From NCBI GenBank assembly GCA_016930515.1, contig JAFGGO010000186.1, positions 1 through 35,910 of the forward strand: a stretch of DNA of 35,910 bases, written 5' to 3'. The first letter of the stretch is position 1. Each line of letters opens with the position of its first letter. A program made the position numbers and the translations under genes. The notes under the pieces are model-generated. The model was given only the letters and a program-made list of their open reading frames with translations. It was not told where the DNA came from and searched no databases. Source of the DNA: Promethearchaeota archaeon (lineage in GTDB: Archaea; Asgardarchaeota; Lokiarchaeia; Sigyniarchaeales; SOKP01). Of the stretch, positions 1-8,793 are shown one piece after another.

Positions 1-39
1 CTTTTTATTATTTTCAGTTTCAAGTTCCATTGAAGTCAT
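1..39 (-). CDS. 5' end of a gene leaving the window (partial)
   Basis: On the minus strand an ATG at 39-37 opens a frame that runs off the left edge: MTSMELETENNKK, 13 codons. It lies 72 bases downstream of the solute-binding protein gene on the same strand, and the AT-rich gap holds TATA-like sequence. No family can be named from 13 residues. The call rests only on an open frame in a sensible position. Confidence 0.35.
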   Translation of the reverse strand, partial: MTSMELETENNKK

Positions 40-111
40 TTATACCATTTATTATATTATACTTATTATTATTAAAAATAAATAAAAAAAAAAGTAATTG
101 AATTTGTTAAA

Positions 112-2139
112 TTACGCGGCTTTTCTTCTTCTAAGGAAAAGGTATGCTCCTGCTGCAGCAATAACCACGGCAAGCGTCACACCAACACCAATTATGATCC
201 AAAGACCAGTTTCTCCAGCAGGGGGTACTGTAACGCCAGTTGCCCTGAGATTCAAGTATAACCTTGCCTTTATGGCCATTTCGTTCACGATAAAGACGGA
301 AGTCATTTGATTATACATGTTATCTTCGGATAGGAATCCGTTCCAGAATTTGTCGCTATACAAGTACCAATAACCATTATTGTGCGAGGGGATTTCTGGA
401 AATTCTGTTGCCAAGATTTTTTGCATCTCAGAGGCAATAGCTTTTTGCGTGTTTACATCAGTCTCTGTTTCTAAGGCTTCATAAAGCGCTTCGTATGCAG
501 TGCTTTGCCAATTACTGGAGTTCTGGTTCCAGAGGGACGTTCCTCGGAGAGATCCAAGTAATCTGAATGTAGTATCGGTTTGTTTCGGTCCAGCAGTTTG
601 CATTGCCATGAAAAAGTCGTCAGCTTCGATGTCTGGAATATAATCGTTGCCAAAATTGACATCAAGGTGCGTGATGGAAACATCTAACAGTGCAGAAATG
701 TCTTCGGCCCAGTAATCGCACGTGAGTGCCGTATCCGTCCAGCCAGAGGGATTGATGATTGTGAGTTCCAAAGTCGGATCGCCATTAGCCGTTCTTAAGC
801 CAGCTTGACTAATTTCAACACCAGTTGCGTCAATAGTCCATGGATCGGTTATAGATGCTCTTGAGCAATATTGATCCATAATCCATTCAGCATGACTTAG
901 GTTGTAGTCGATACCATACATATCCTGAACGGTTTGGTTGTAGAGTATCTCCTGTGATGGACTTGCGCCGTCAATAAATCCTTGCTTTGCCCTTCTCGTA
1001 TAATTGCTTGCAGCGTGGCTTGGAATTCTATCGTAGTTAATACAATACGCAATTGCTTCTCTAAACCAAATCTCGTTTAACGGATAGATCAAGTGGTTTG
1101 GAGAGATGGTAAGAACCGAGCTCAAGGCAAGGAAATACTCGCCAGCTTCGCCTTGTGAATGATCCTTTCCAAAGAATGTACCTATATTATCGTTTTCGGC
1201 CATTAATTCCCAAACATTTGCGTAATATCCTGAGAAACAATCAATAGTTCCAGATTTTAAAGCCGCATCTTGTGCGTTATTATCCGAGTATTCAATCTTT
1301 CCGACAAACTTGGGTGGTTTTGTTGTGTCATTTTCCGCAAGAGCAGGAAGATCCAAGTAGATTTCGCCCGCACCCCACCAATCGTCTCTGTACATATAAA
1401 CCTCTTGATTTCCCGTGGGATTTACATAGTGAGGAGCATAAGGTCCAGAACAGACCATCCAATCGATAGGAAAGTCCGAATCAAACCAATAGTTCGTAAA
1501 GGTTGATAAATCTCTATCATCCTCTTGTTCAACAATTTGTCTCCACACGTGTTCGGGTACGACGGGAATGTCTTGAGTTATGAATTCCTCCATTCTCGTG
1601 CTATATTCGTATCCAGCAACCATGTGGAACGAAACACGGTAGTCAGAATCTTCCGTTATGTAATCGATTCTTGCATCCATATCGTCTTCCCAGCGTGGTT
1701 GATCCGCAGCAAGTTCGAAACTATATTTAACATCAGAAGAAGTTATATGCACTCCATCGGACCATCGTGCCTTTGGATTAATATCAACAGTGAGCATATC
1801 TCCAGAAGCACTCCAGCTCATATTCGTTCCAATGCATGGGATCATCGTTTTATTTATTTGATCGTATCCAAAGAGCGTTTCATAAATTAGAGCGATACCA
1901 AATGCAGCATTAGCATCCCATGGTTTCAATCCACTCGTTATTGTTTGCCAATATCCCGTGTTCCAAACGATTTCGTGTCTAGCCCAATCAGGTGAGGAAA
2001 CAATCTTAATTGACGGAGAAGCAGAAGTTTGAAGTTGTTTATCAGAAGTATCGGCCACGGCTACCGCAATACTAGGTAGCATTGATGCCAGAAAAATCAG
2101 TACAAATAAAGATCCTATTACTTTTTTGTTTAATCTCAT
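112..2139 (-). CDS. ABC transporter substrate-binding protein, family 5 (Opp/Dpp type), membrane-anchored
   Basis: A 675-residue extracellular receptor of the oligopeptide/oligosaccharide ABC class (SBP_bac_5 fold). A signal sequence covers about residues 1-30, with a basic start and a hydrophobic core. The receptor domain follows, with typical phrases such as 'KARWSDGVHITSSDVKYSF' near residue 125 and 'WFREAIAYCINYDRIP' in the middle. The C-terminus (about 646-669) is one transmembrane helix followed by RRRKAA, a tether seen in archaeal receptors. No permease or ATPase gene adjoins it; the only Opp permeases here are 18 kb away next to another receptor. The neighbouring cellobiose phosphorylase and the shared operator suggest it binds cello-oligosaccharides rather than peptides. 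Some family-5 receptors in Thermotoga and Pyrococcus do bind beta-glucan oligomers, but the ligand here is inferred. Start: ATG at 2139, immediately before the signal sequence. Confidence 0.9.
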   Translation of the reverse strand: MRLNKKVIGSLFVLIFLASMLPSIAVAVADTSDKQLQTSASPSIKIVSSPDWARHEIVWNTGYWQTITSGLKPWDANAAFGIALIYETLFGYDQINKTMIPCIGTNMSWSASGDMLTVDINPKARWSDGVHITSSDVKYSFELAADQPRWEDDMDARIDYITEDSDYRVSFHMVAGYEYSTRMEEFITQDIPVVPEHVWRQIVEQEDDRDLSTFTNYWFDSDFPIDWMVCSGPYAPHYVNPTGNQEVYMYRDDWWGAGEIYLDLPALAENDTTKPPKFVGKIEYSDNNAQDAALKSGTIDCFSGYYANVWELMAENDNIGTFFGKDHSQGEAGEYFLALSSVLTISPNHLIYPLNEIWFREAIAYCINYDRIPSHAASNYTRRAKQGFIDGASPSQEILYNQTVQDMYGIDYNLSHAEWIMDQYCSRASITDPWTIDATGVEISQAGLRTANGDPTLELTIINPSGWTDTALTCDYWAEDISALLDVSITHLDVNFGNDYIPDIEADDFFMAMQTAGPKQTDTTFRLLGSLRGTSLWNQNSSNWQSTAYEALYEALETETDVNTQKAIASEMQKILATEFPEIPSHNNGYWYLYSDKFWNGFLSEDNMYNQMTSVFIVNEMAIKARLYLNLRATGVTVPPAGETGLWIIIGVGVTLAVVIAAAGAYLFLRRRKAA

Positions 2140-2166
2140 TTTTATTCCATTTTAAAAGTTTGTTGA

Positions 2167-2186
2167 TGTACTACAAATTTAGTACA
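2167..2186. promoter_or_regulatory. Operator palindrome TGTACTA-N6-TAGTACA
   Basis: A perfect inverted repeat with 7-bp arms and a 6-bp spacer lies 28 bases upstream of the solute-binding protein start. It falls where transcription should begin, about 26 bases downstream of the TATA box at 2207-2219. The core TACTA-N6-TAGTA recurs at 2321-2336 and 3917-3932. A site at the start point suggests a repressor. Confidence 0.75.
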
Positions 2187-2206
2187 TTATGTCTAATATT
2201 TTCTTT

Positions 2207-2219
2207 ATTTATATATAAA
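2207..2219 (-). promoter_or_regulatory. TATA box of the solute-binding protein gene
   Basis: Read on the minus strand the sequence is TTTATATATAAA, a strong archaeal TATA element. It predicts a start near 2187, giving a leader of about 48 bases for the 112-2139 gene. Confidence 0.6.
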
Positions 2220-2310
2220 GTTTTCTTTTTTCTCTATATATAATATAATGAGTTATGTTGATATACAAAATCGTAAGTATTAGGGGGCTGATAGTAGTAA
2301 ATTATATTAA

Positions 2311-2336
2311 TATAAAATTATACTATTATCGTAGTC
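2311..2336 (+). promoter_or_regulatory. Promoter and operator of the winged-helix regulator gene
   Basis: A TATA-like TATAAA at 2311-2316 is followed by TACTA-ttatcg-TAGTC at 2321-2336. This differs by one base from the TACTA-N6-TAGTA core found at the solute-binding protein and cellobiose phosphorylase promoters. The regulator starts at 2379. The arrangement fits autoregulation. Confidence 0.6.
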
Positions 2337-2378
2337 ATTTAAAAAGTCGAAGAAAATATTATAAATTCTTGAAAAGCA

Positions 2379-3788
2379 ATGTCTAATAATAAATCGACGC
2401 CGAAAGCCGACGATGTTTCGGATTTAATCTTGAATTCAACTGAAGATATATCCAACTTGTTGAAAGCTACGGGAAGTCCAAATAGATTAAAAATATTGGG
2501 GTATCTCCTCAAGGAGTCCCGGAATTTTGCATTCATGTTAAGTCGATTGAAAATTAAGCGAACAACGCTAAATCACCATCTTGACCTGCTCATAGAAACG
2601 AACTTGATTGAAAAAGAAGAATGGGGAAGGTATAAAATTTCCGATTTTGGAACTAAATTTTTAGAAATACTTGCGGAATCTTTTAAACAAATTGACTCTG
2701 AGGAGCAGAAGGCCCATCGAGACTTAATAAAGGAATACAATCAATGGCCCTCGTTTTACCGTGAACCAAGAATGGTAACGGAAAACACTATCACATCAAA
2801 GGCTTTATATCAAGGAGGTTGGAATTCTTATATATCCAGCATATCGGGCGCGTTGATCTCATTAAATGTACCATACGATTATATCTATATAAGCGGAATG
2901 ACTGGTTATTGCTTTATTGTTAACACGACAGGAATGATCAAAACATCCTCAATAAAAGAAATCATACCAAAAAGCGCTTGGGAAGAAATAAGAAAGGGAA
3001 CGGAAAGTTTTGGCTGGAAATTACATTATTGGGAGCAAAAAAGAAAGTATCCTGGAAAATGGAACTTGACTGAGGAAGATTTCAAAACATCTCTCGATGT
3101 GTTCAATAATATCGTAAAAATTATTGACGATTACGACACCCCCGTCATGCTTTTTGGAATACACCATACGGGTTTTGGGATAGTAAACGGATATCGCAAT
3201 GATAGTTATTTAGTTAGTTCTTTCTTGCGAATGGAAGGTCGAGAGGAGATCCCCGTTCATTTCGATCAATTAAAACTATTAGATAAATTCTCCTATTTTT
3301 ATTTTAAAAACCACATTGAGAGAAACGACATAGATTTTGAGGAAAGACAATCGATCAATCGAGCAATTAAATTTTCAGAAGGAAGCAATTATTCTCACGA
3401 GGGATATTTTTTTGGGTCTGAGGCATATGAAGACTGGATTGATTCCCTTAAAAATAACGATCCCGAGATAATCGATATATACGGAAATAGCGTCTTAGGA
3501 CAGTATTATTACGATGGGAAATCTGTTGCCGCAGAATACATTGATCGATTAGCGAGAAAATATAAAGGCAAACCTCAAGGAATACACTTAAAGAACGCCT
3601 TTCAAGAATATAGGGACGCCAAAAGGCATTTAGAAAAATTTACTTTCTTATTCCCCTACTTTGAACCAGAAAAAAGCATTTTATCTGTTGAAAATAGAAA
3701 AAAAGGAATTGATATCCTTTCTGATGTCAAAAATTCTGAGATAAGGGCACTTGATTTCTTAGAAAGAGCCTATAACAGTTGGCAATAA
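2379..3788 (+). CDS. Winged-helix (ArsR-like) regulator with large C-terminal ligand-domain candidate
   Basis: A 469-residue protein. Residues about 23-97 form a winged helix-turn-helix: 'SPNRLKILGYLLKES' is an ArsR-type first helix, 'IKRTTLNHHLDLLIETNL' the recognition helix and 'GRYKISDFGTKFL' the wing. Residues about 120-469 are much longer than in ordinary ArsR proteins. 'GGWNSYISSISGALISLN' and 'ISGMTGYCFIVN' (173-182) recall the N-terminal domain of BtrH-type (butirosin biosynthesis H) cysteine-protease-like proteins. That resemblance is weak and from memory. The gene sits between the solute-binding protein and the cellobiose phosphorylase, and all three promoters share one operator, so it is the obvious candidate regulator, perhaps sensing a sugar through the C-terminal part. 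Start: ATG at 2379; no strong Shine-Dalgarno site. Confidence 0.8.
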   Translation: MSNNKSTPKADDVSDLILNSTEDISNLLKATGSPNRLKILGYLLKESRNFAFMLSRLKIKRTTLNHHLDLLIETNLIEKEEWGRYKISDFGTKFLEILAESFKQIDSEEQKAHRDLIKEYNQWPSFYREPRMVTENTITSKALYQGGWNSYISSISGALISLNVPYDYIYISGMTGYCFIVNTTGMIKTSSIKEIIPKSAWEEIRKGTESFGWKLHYWEQKRKYPGKWNLTEEDFKTSLDVFNNIVKIIDDYDTPVMLFGIHHTGFGIVNGYRNDSYLVSSFLRMEGREEIPVHFDQLKLLDKFSYFYFKNHIERNDIDFEERQSINRAIKFSEGSNYSHEGYFFGSEAYEDWIDSLKNNDPEIIDIYGNSVLGQYYYDGKSVAAEYIDRLARKYKGKPQGIHLKNAFQEYRDAKRHLEKFTFLFPYFEPEKSILSVENRKKGIDILSDVKNSEIRALDFLERAYNSWQ

Positions 3789-3892
3789 TAAATTTAACAA
3801 AAGTAGTTATCTATATTCAATATTTAATGTATCCCCATACATAATATTTTAGAAAATATGGATAACACCTATCAATTCAACCTTTAGATACA

Positions 3893-3943
3893 TTTTTAAA
3901 TCATTAAGTTTAATAATACTAAAAATATAGTATAATTATACTA
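3893..3943 (+). promoter_or_regulatory. Promoter and double operator of the cellobiose phosphorylase gene
   Basis: A TATA-like TTTTTAAAT at 3893-3901 predicts a start near 3923. Over that point lies TACTA-aaaata-TAGTA (3917-3932), part of a perfect repeat ATACTA-N6-TAGTAT. A second overlapping palindrome, TAGTATAATTATACTA, covers 3928-3943. The first is the operator core also found at 2167-2186 and 2321-2336. The added overlapping palindrome could allow two dimers to bind side by side. Confidence 0.7.
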
Positions 3944-3964
3944 AAGTTTTAGGCAAGTTTTAGA

Positions 3965-6469
3965 ATGCAATTTGGATACTTTGACGACGATAAGAAGGAA
4001 TATGTGATAACAAGACCCGACACGCCTCTTCCGTGGATAAATTATCTAGGGTGCCAGAATTATTACGGCATAATCTCCAACACCGGGGGAGGATATTCCT
4101 TTTACAAGGACGCAAGGTTCCGAAGAATCACGAGATATCGATATAATAATGTTCCTAAGGACTTCGGAGGTCGCTACATCTATGTACGCGATAACAACAA
4201 TTCCGAATTTTGGTCACCCATGTGGCAACCAACTCGCAAGACTTTAGATCAATACAAATGCAGGCACGGTCTTAATTATTCAATCATTAGTTCCCAATAC
4301 AAAAATATTGAAATCAAAATCAAATATTTTGTTCCCTTAGGGGATGATCTCGAAATTTGGCAAGTAAAAATAAAAAATTTGAGAACTAAAAAATTTGAGT
4401 GTTCCTTATTTTCCTGTGTTGAATTTTGCTTGTGGGACGCCTACGACGATGCCATAAACTTTCAAAGGAATTTCAACACTTGCGAAATGGAAGTATCTAA
4501 CAACACAATCTACCATAAAACTGAATATAGAGAAAGAAGAAATCATTTTGCATTTTTTTCCTGTTCTGCACCAATCTCTGGTTTCGACACCAACCGGGAT
4601 TCGTTTTTAGGCCACTATAGGAGCTGGCAAGCTCCTATAGTGGTTGAAAATGGAAAATCATGCAATTCAATAGCTCACGGATGGTCTCCAATTGGTTCAC
4701 ATCATATAGAACTATCGTTAGATCCAAACGAAACAAAAGTGGTGATTTTTCTTCTTGGATATCACGAAAATAAACCCACTGAGAAATTTGAATCCCCTAA
4801 TTCTCAAGTGATTAATAAAAAATCGGTTCAAAAGGTAATTTCAAAATATCTAGACCCGATAAAAATAAAAACTGCATTTAAAGAACTTAAATCCTATTGG
4901 GCAACCTTACTTGAAACATTTACATTGGACTGTCCAAGCATTCACACAAATAGGATGGTAAATATTTGGAATCCATATCAATGCATGATAACATATAATT
5001 TGTCAAGATCGGCCTCGTTCTTTGAATCTGGAGTCTCAAGAGGTTTTGGGTTTCGAGATTCAAATCAAGATATATTGGGATTCGTACATTTAGATCCTCA
5101 AAGAACCAGGGCGAGAATTATAGATCTTGCTTCTACCCAACTCGAAAATGGTGGTGCGTATCATCAATACCAACCACTCACCAAGCGAGGCAATCACGAC
5201 ATTGGAAGCAATTTTAACGACGATCCACTTTGGTTAATTCTAAGCGTAGCCGCATACATTAAGGAGACGGGAGACTTGACCATTTTAAATGAACAAGTAC
5301 CATTTGAGAACAAACAAGGATCGGAAACTTCTCTTTTTGAACATTTAAAAAAAAGCGTGAAATATATCGACGAAAGGGTAGGTCCTCATGGATTGCCTCT
5401 CATTGGAAGAGCAGATTGGAACGATTGTCTCAATTTAAATTCTTACTCAACTGATCCCAACGAATCGTTCCAAACTGGAAAAACACTTTATGGTAACAAA
5501 GCAGAATCCGTTTTTATTGCTGCTTTATACATGATTGCAGCTCGAGAATTGAGTCAAATTTGTTCCTATATGGGATTGCACGAGCAAGTCAAGAACTATT
5601 GCGATAAAGCAGATAAGATGAATGGCGTTATCATGGATCACGGTTGGGATGGAGAATGGTTTCTTCGAGCTTACGACAACGAGGGAAAGAAAATTGGTTC
5701 TCAAAAATGCGAGGAAGGAAGAATATACATAGAGCCTCAAGGATTTTGCATCATGGCAGGTGTAGGTGTTGAAAACGGGCGCGCTATAAAAGCCTTAGAA
5801 GCAGTAAAAAAGAAATTGGCTTCAAAACACGGAATTATGCTACTTGATCCACCATATTCGCGCTATTATTTAAATTTAGGAGAAATATCATCATATCCTC
5901 CAGGATATAAGGAAAACGGTAGCATTTTTTGTCATACAAATCCTTGGATCATGATCGCTGAATCCATATTAGGAAATGGAGGTCGCGCTTTTGATTATTA
6001 TCTGCGAATAAATCCTTCTTATAGAGAAAATATAAGCGAAATACACCGATGTGAACCTTATATTTACGCGCAAACGATCGCAGGAGAAAGCGCAGCTACA
6101 TTTGGGGAGGCTAAAAATTCCTGGTTAACGGGAACTGCTGCTTGGAATTATGTGGCAATCGTGAATTGGATTCTTGGAATCCGTCCAACAAACAATGGCT
6201 TAAAGATTTATCCCGTTATTCCAAACGAGTGGAAGGGTTTCAAAGCTACTCGAATATTCCGGGGAGTGAAATATAACATTATTGTTGAACGAATTACACG
6301 AGGAAACCAAACAGAAATTTGCGTGAACGATTGTCCAATTGAAGGCAATATTATCCCTCTTCCAGAGAAGGGTGTTCAAGAAGTTCAAGTTATCGTAAAG
6401 CTATCAGAAAATTATAGTAACCAAGATTCAGTAAATTCCAAGAACGATTTAAAGCAATTTTCATTTTAA
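3965..6469 (+). CDS. GH94 cellobiose phosphorylase
   Basis: An 834-residue inverting phosphorylase of glycoside hydrolase family 94, cytoplasmic. It would cleave cellobiose with phosphate to alpha-glucose 1-phosphate and glucose, saving one ATP per disaccharide. The N-terminal beta-sandwich has the family signatures 'PWINYLGCQNYYGIISNTGG' (24-43) and 'DARFRRITRYRYNN' (49-62). The catalytic (alpha/alpha)6 barrel has 'SGVSRGFGFRDSNQD' (355-369), 'LENGGAYHQYQPLTKRGN' (393-410) and the acid-containing 'GRADWNDCLNLN' (481-492), followed by 'FQTGKTLYGNKAESVF'. Length is normal for the family. The barrel motifs fit cellobiose phosphorylase better than chitobiose or cyclic-glucan enzymes, but beta-glucan disaccharide specificity is not proved by sequence. 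It lies downstream of the regulator under its own promoter and shares an operator with the solute-binding protein. There is no signal peptide, so substrate must be imported. Confidence 0.92.
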   Translation: MQFGYFDDDKKEYVITRPDTPLPWINYLGCQNYYGIISNTGGGYSFYKDARFRRITRYRYNNVPKDFGGRYIYVRDNNNSEFWSPMWQPTRKTLDQYKCRHGLNYSIISSQYKNIEIKIKYFVPLGDDLEIWQVKIKNLRTKKFECSLFSCVEFCLWDAYDDAINFQRNFNTCEMEVSNNTIYHKTEYRERRNHFAFFSCSAPISGFDTNRDSFLGHYRSWQAPIVVENGKSCNSIAHGWSPIGSHHIELSLDPNETKVVIFLLGYHENKPTEKFESPNSQVINKKSVQKVISKYLDPIKIKTAFKELKSYWATLLETFTLDCPSIHTNRMVNIWNPYQCMITYNLSRSASFFESGVSRGFGFRDSNQDILGFVHLDPQRTRARIIDLASTQLENGGAYHQYQPLTKRGNHDIGSNFNDDPLWLILSVAAYIKETGDLTILNEQVPFENKQGSETSLFEHLKKSVKYIDERVGPHGLPLIGRADWNDCLNLNSYSTDPNESFQTGKTLYGNKAESVFIAALYMIAARELSQICSYMGLHEQVKNYCDKADKMNGVIMDHGWDGEWFLRAYDNEGKKIGSQKCEEGRIYIEPQGFCIMAGVGVENGRAIKALEAVKKKLASKHGIMLLDPPYSRYYLNLGEISSYPPGYKENGSIFCHTNPWIMIAESILGNGGRAFDYYLRINPSYRENISEIHRCEPYIYAQTIAGESAATFGEAKNSWLTGTAAWNYVAIVNWILGIRPTNNGLKIYPVIPNEWKGFKATRIFRGVKYNIIVERITRGNQTEICVNDCPIEGNIIPLPEKGVQEVQVIVKLSENYSNQDSVNSKNDLKQFSF

Positions 6470-6616
6470 GATAATATTTAACCCATTATTCTTTTCAACC
6501 CTCACAGAGTCTAGTTTTATTTATCAGACAATATAGAAATGTTGATAAAAAAGCAATCCTTTGTGATTATTAAAACATTTTTTATCACGAAAATACATTA
6601 TTAAGGGTAGTAAAAA

Positions 6617-8593
6617 GTGAGCGAATCTTACGAAGTAGATGAGAATCAGACGAGATTTTTAAAAGATTTGGAAACATTATTTGGGAAGAGGATTCCCGTT
6701 AAAGACAAGATCTATTCCATCACTTTCGGCGTTCGAATTAAGGACGGAAATATAGTAGGATTGGGGTTGTATCGCACGGGTTTGAAGAGTCTTCCCGAAT
6801 CAATTTGTAGTTTGGAATATTTGGAAGAATTAGCTCTTGCTTATAATAAGCTAGAGGAATTACCAGAATGCATAGGAAATCTCAAAAATCTTGACGCCCT
6901 TGATCTGAACAAGAACAACCTATCCAAATTACCAGAATCGTTTGGACAGCTAATTAAATTAGACGAGTTGAAAATAGGAGACAACAATCTTGTTTCCCTT
7001 CCCGAATCGTTTGGAAATCTACATAATTTAAGGGAGTTGAATATAAGCGGAAATAAGTTAAATTCTCTTCCAAGTAGTTTTGGTTACCTTAAACGCCTGG
7101 AAAAGCTAAATCTAAGCGGAAATCCCCTCAAGAGCCTCCCCGAATCTCTTGGGAACCTTACTTCTTTAACAAAACTCAATATATCTGGACACCAACTAAA
7201 ACAAATTCCCGAGTCTCTTGTAAATCTAGTTTCTCTTGTGAAGCTAAATATGGACGGAAATACTAGCAAAATTGGTGGTTTAAAAAACCTTCCCGATTCA
7301 TTTGGAAACTTGAAAAGCACTCAAGAATTAAGCTTGCGACTGAATAATTTAACCCGATTACCCGAATCTTTCGGCAATCTCACTAATTTGCAGTCGCTTG
7401 ACCTCGAGGACAATTACATCGGAGCGCTTCCAGATTCGTTTGGAAATTTAAATTCACTTCAACAATTGAACTTGAATTACAACAGGTTATCGACCCTTCC
7501 TGAATCGTTTGGAACGCTTGAATCGCTCCAAGTTCTAAAAATAGACAAAAACACATTAATTTCCCTTCCGGAATCTTTTGGGAATTTATCGACTTTAATT
7601 TCTTTATCGTTAGGAGGAAACCAAATCACAACCCTACCCGAATCGTTTGGAAATTTAAACTCTCTCGAAGACGCTGATCTAAGTTGGAATTGGTTAGAGT
7701 ACCTCCCTGAATCGTTTGGAACCTTAAGAACCCTTAAAAGACTTAATCTGAGAACGAATCACTTGCTAGCTCTCCCAGATGCATTTCGAAACCTTGAAAC
7801 ATTAATAGAACTAGACTTGAGACACAACAAGTTCAACTCAATTCCCGAATCTTTATGGACATTGAATAATCTAAAAGAACTCGAACTTTACGGGAATCCT
7901 TGGATCGGGGAATCAAAAGAGATGGCTTCGAACTCCATGAGCGCAATTTTAGATTTTTGCCGTCAAAGAGCCTCAATTAACGCGTTTATTAGTCACGCAA
8001 TGGCAGACTTCGAAAGATTTCGGATAAAAGATATTTCAGATTATTTAGAAAAACAGGACGAGGTCTATCAAGCTTTTTATTGCGAGGCGGACTTAAAGGG
8101 CAACATCGACGCTTTCATGGAAGAGACAATCCCTAAATGCAAATTATTGTTATTTTTTGCGTCAAGAAAATCTTTATACGATTCCGAGGATTGCTCCCAC
8201 GAATTAGTTCTTGCTCGAAGCCACGACATCCAAATTGTTCCTATTAAGGGAAAAGATGTTGAATGGGAAGAACTATCGTCTGTTGGATTGAAAAGAGAGC
8301 TCGGATTTGAGTTTGACGAATTAAATTTCAACGAATTTTGCGTTCGATTATACGATTACATCAAGAAATTCAAGCGAGAAATCAATTTATTTGACAAGGA
8401 ACAAGCCGAATTGGACAGGCACGGGTTGAATATCAAGAACACCGTCTTGACCTTATTAGAATCGCAAGAGTTTAAAATTAGCGTCAAGAATAACCTCGAG
8501 CGATACAAAGAATTATTTAACCAACTGAATAGAAACGAGATCTCTCAATCGGAGTACTTTCGTAAGTTAGCAGGGATATTTTCAAATAAATAA
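6617..8593 (+). CDS. LRR-TIR protein, putative NAD-consuming immune-type effector
   Basis: A 658-residue protein with no signal peptide or membrane helix. Residues about 44-430 are some sixteen leucine-rich repeats of 23 residues with the consensus LPESFGNLxxLxxLxLxxNxL (plant/ROCO type). Residues about 452-590 are a TIR domain: 'INAFISHAMADFERF' is the first strand and box 1, 'AFYCEADLKGNIDAFME' the BB-loop region, and 'SRKSLYDSEDCSHELVLAR' contains Glu529, in the position of the catalytic glutamate of TIR NADases (compare SARM1 and TLR 'SxxxxxSxWCxxEL'). A short helical tail (600-658) ends the protein. No ROC/COR, NACHT or NB-ARC module is present, so sensing would be by the repeats alone. 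GTG start at 6617. The flanking genes are metabolic; no second defence gene is visible. NADase activity and an immune role are inferred from the family. Confidence 0.88.
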   Translation: MSESYEVDENQTRFLKDLETLFGKRIPVKDKIYSITFGVRIKDGNIVGLGLYRTGLKSLPESICSLEYLEELALAYNKLEELPECIGNLKNLDALDLNKNNLSKLPESFGQLIKLDELKIGDNNLVSLPESFGNLHNLRELNISGNKLNSLPSSFGYLKRLEKLNLSGNPLKSLPESLGNLTSLTKLNISGHQLKQIPESLVNLVSLVKLNMDGNTSKIGGLKNLPDSFGNLKSTQELSLRLNNLTRLPESFGNLTNLQSLDLEDNYIGALPDSFGNLNSLQQLNLNYNRLSTLPESFGTLESLQVLKIDKNTLISLPESFGNLSTLISLSLGGNQITTLPESFGNLNSLEDADLSWNWLEYLPESFGTLRTLKRLNLRTNHLLALPDAFRNLETLIELDLRHNKFNSIPESLWTLNNLKELELYGNPWIGESKEMASNSMSAILDFCRQRASINAFISHAMADFERFRIKDISDYLEKQDEVYQAFYCEADLKGNIDAFMEETIPKCKLLLFFASRKSLYDSEDCSHELVLARSHDIQIVPIKGKDVEWEELSSVGLKRELGFEFDELNFNEFCVRLYDYIKKFKREINLFDKEQAELDRHGLNIKNTVLTLLESQEFKISVKNNLERYKELFNQLNRNEISQSEYFRKLAGIFSNK

Positions 8594-8595
8594 CA

Positions 8596-8706
8596 ATGGT
8601 TCCCTATATTAATGAAGTTAAAAAACTTATAGAAGACACTAAAATACCAGAAATGCAATCTCAAAGAAAAAATAATCCTTATTCGTATTTATTTTCTTAT
8701 TGGTAA
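8596..8706 (+). CDS. 36-residue ORF just after the LRR-TIR gene
   Basis: ATG at 8596, two bases after the LRR-TIR stop codon, opens a 36-codon frame (begins MVPYINEVKKLIEDTK, ends YSYLFSYW). The tight spacing would allow coupled translation. There is no recognisable family and no independent Shine-Dalgarno site. It could be a real microprotein or chance. Confidence 0.25.
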   Translation: MVPYINEVKKLIEDTKIPEMQSQRKNNPYSYLFSYW

Positions 8707-8793
8707 TACCCGCTTCTCTTTTCGGGCAATTTGCTTCCTTTTGCGGATCGAACGATTTCTATAACATCTAAAACAATTGAAGATTAATGCACT

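Noticed and set aside
1525..1890. 121-residue open frame on the plus strand
   Set aside because: Antisense to the first solute-binding protein gene; no domain and no ribosome binding site.
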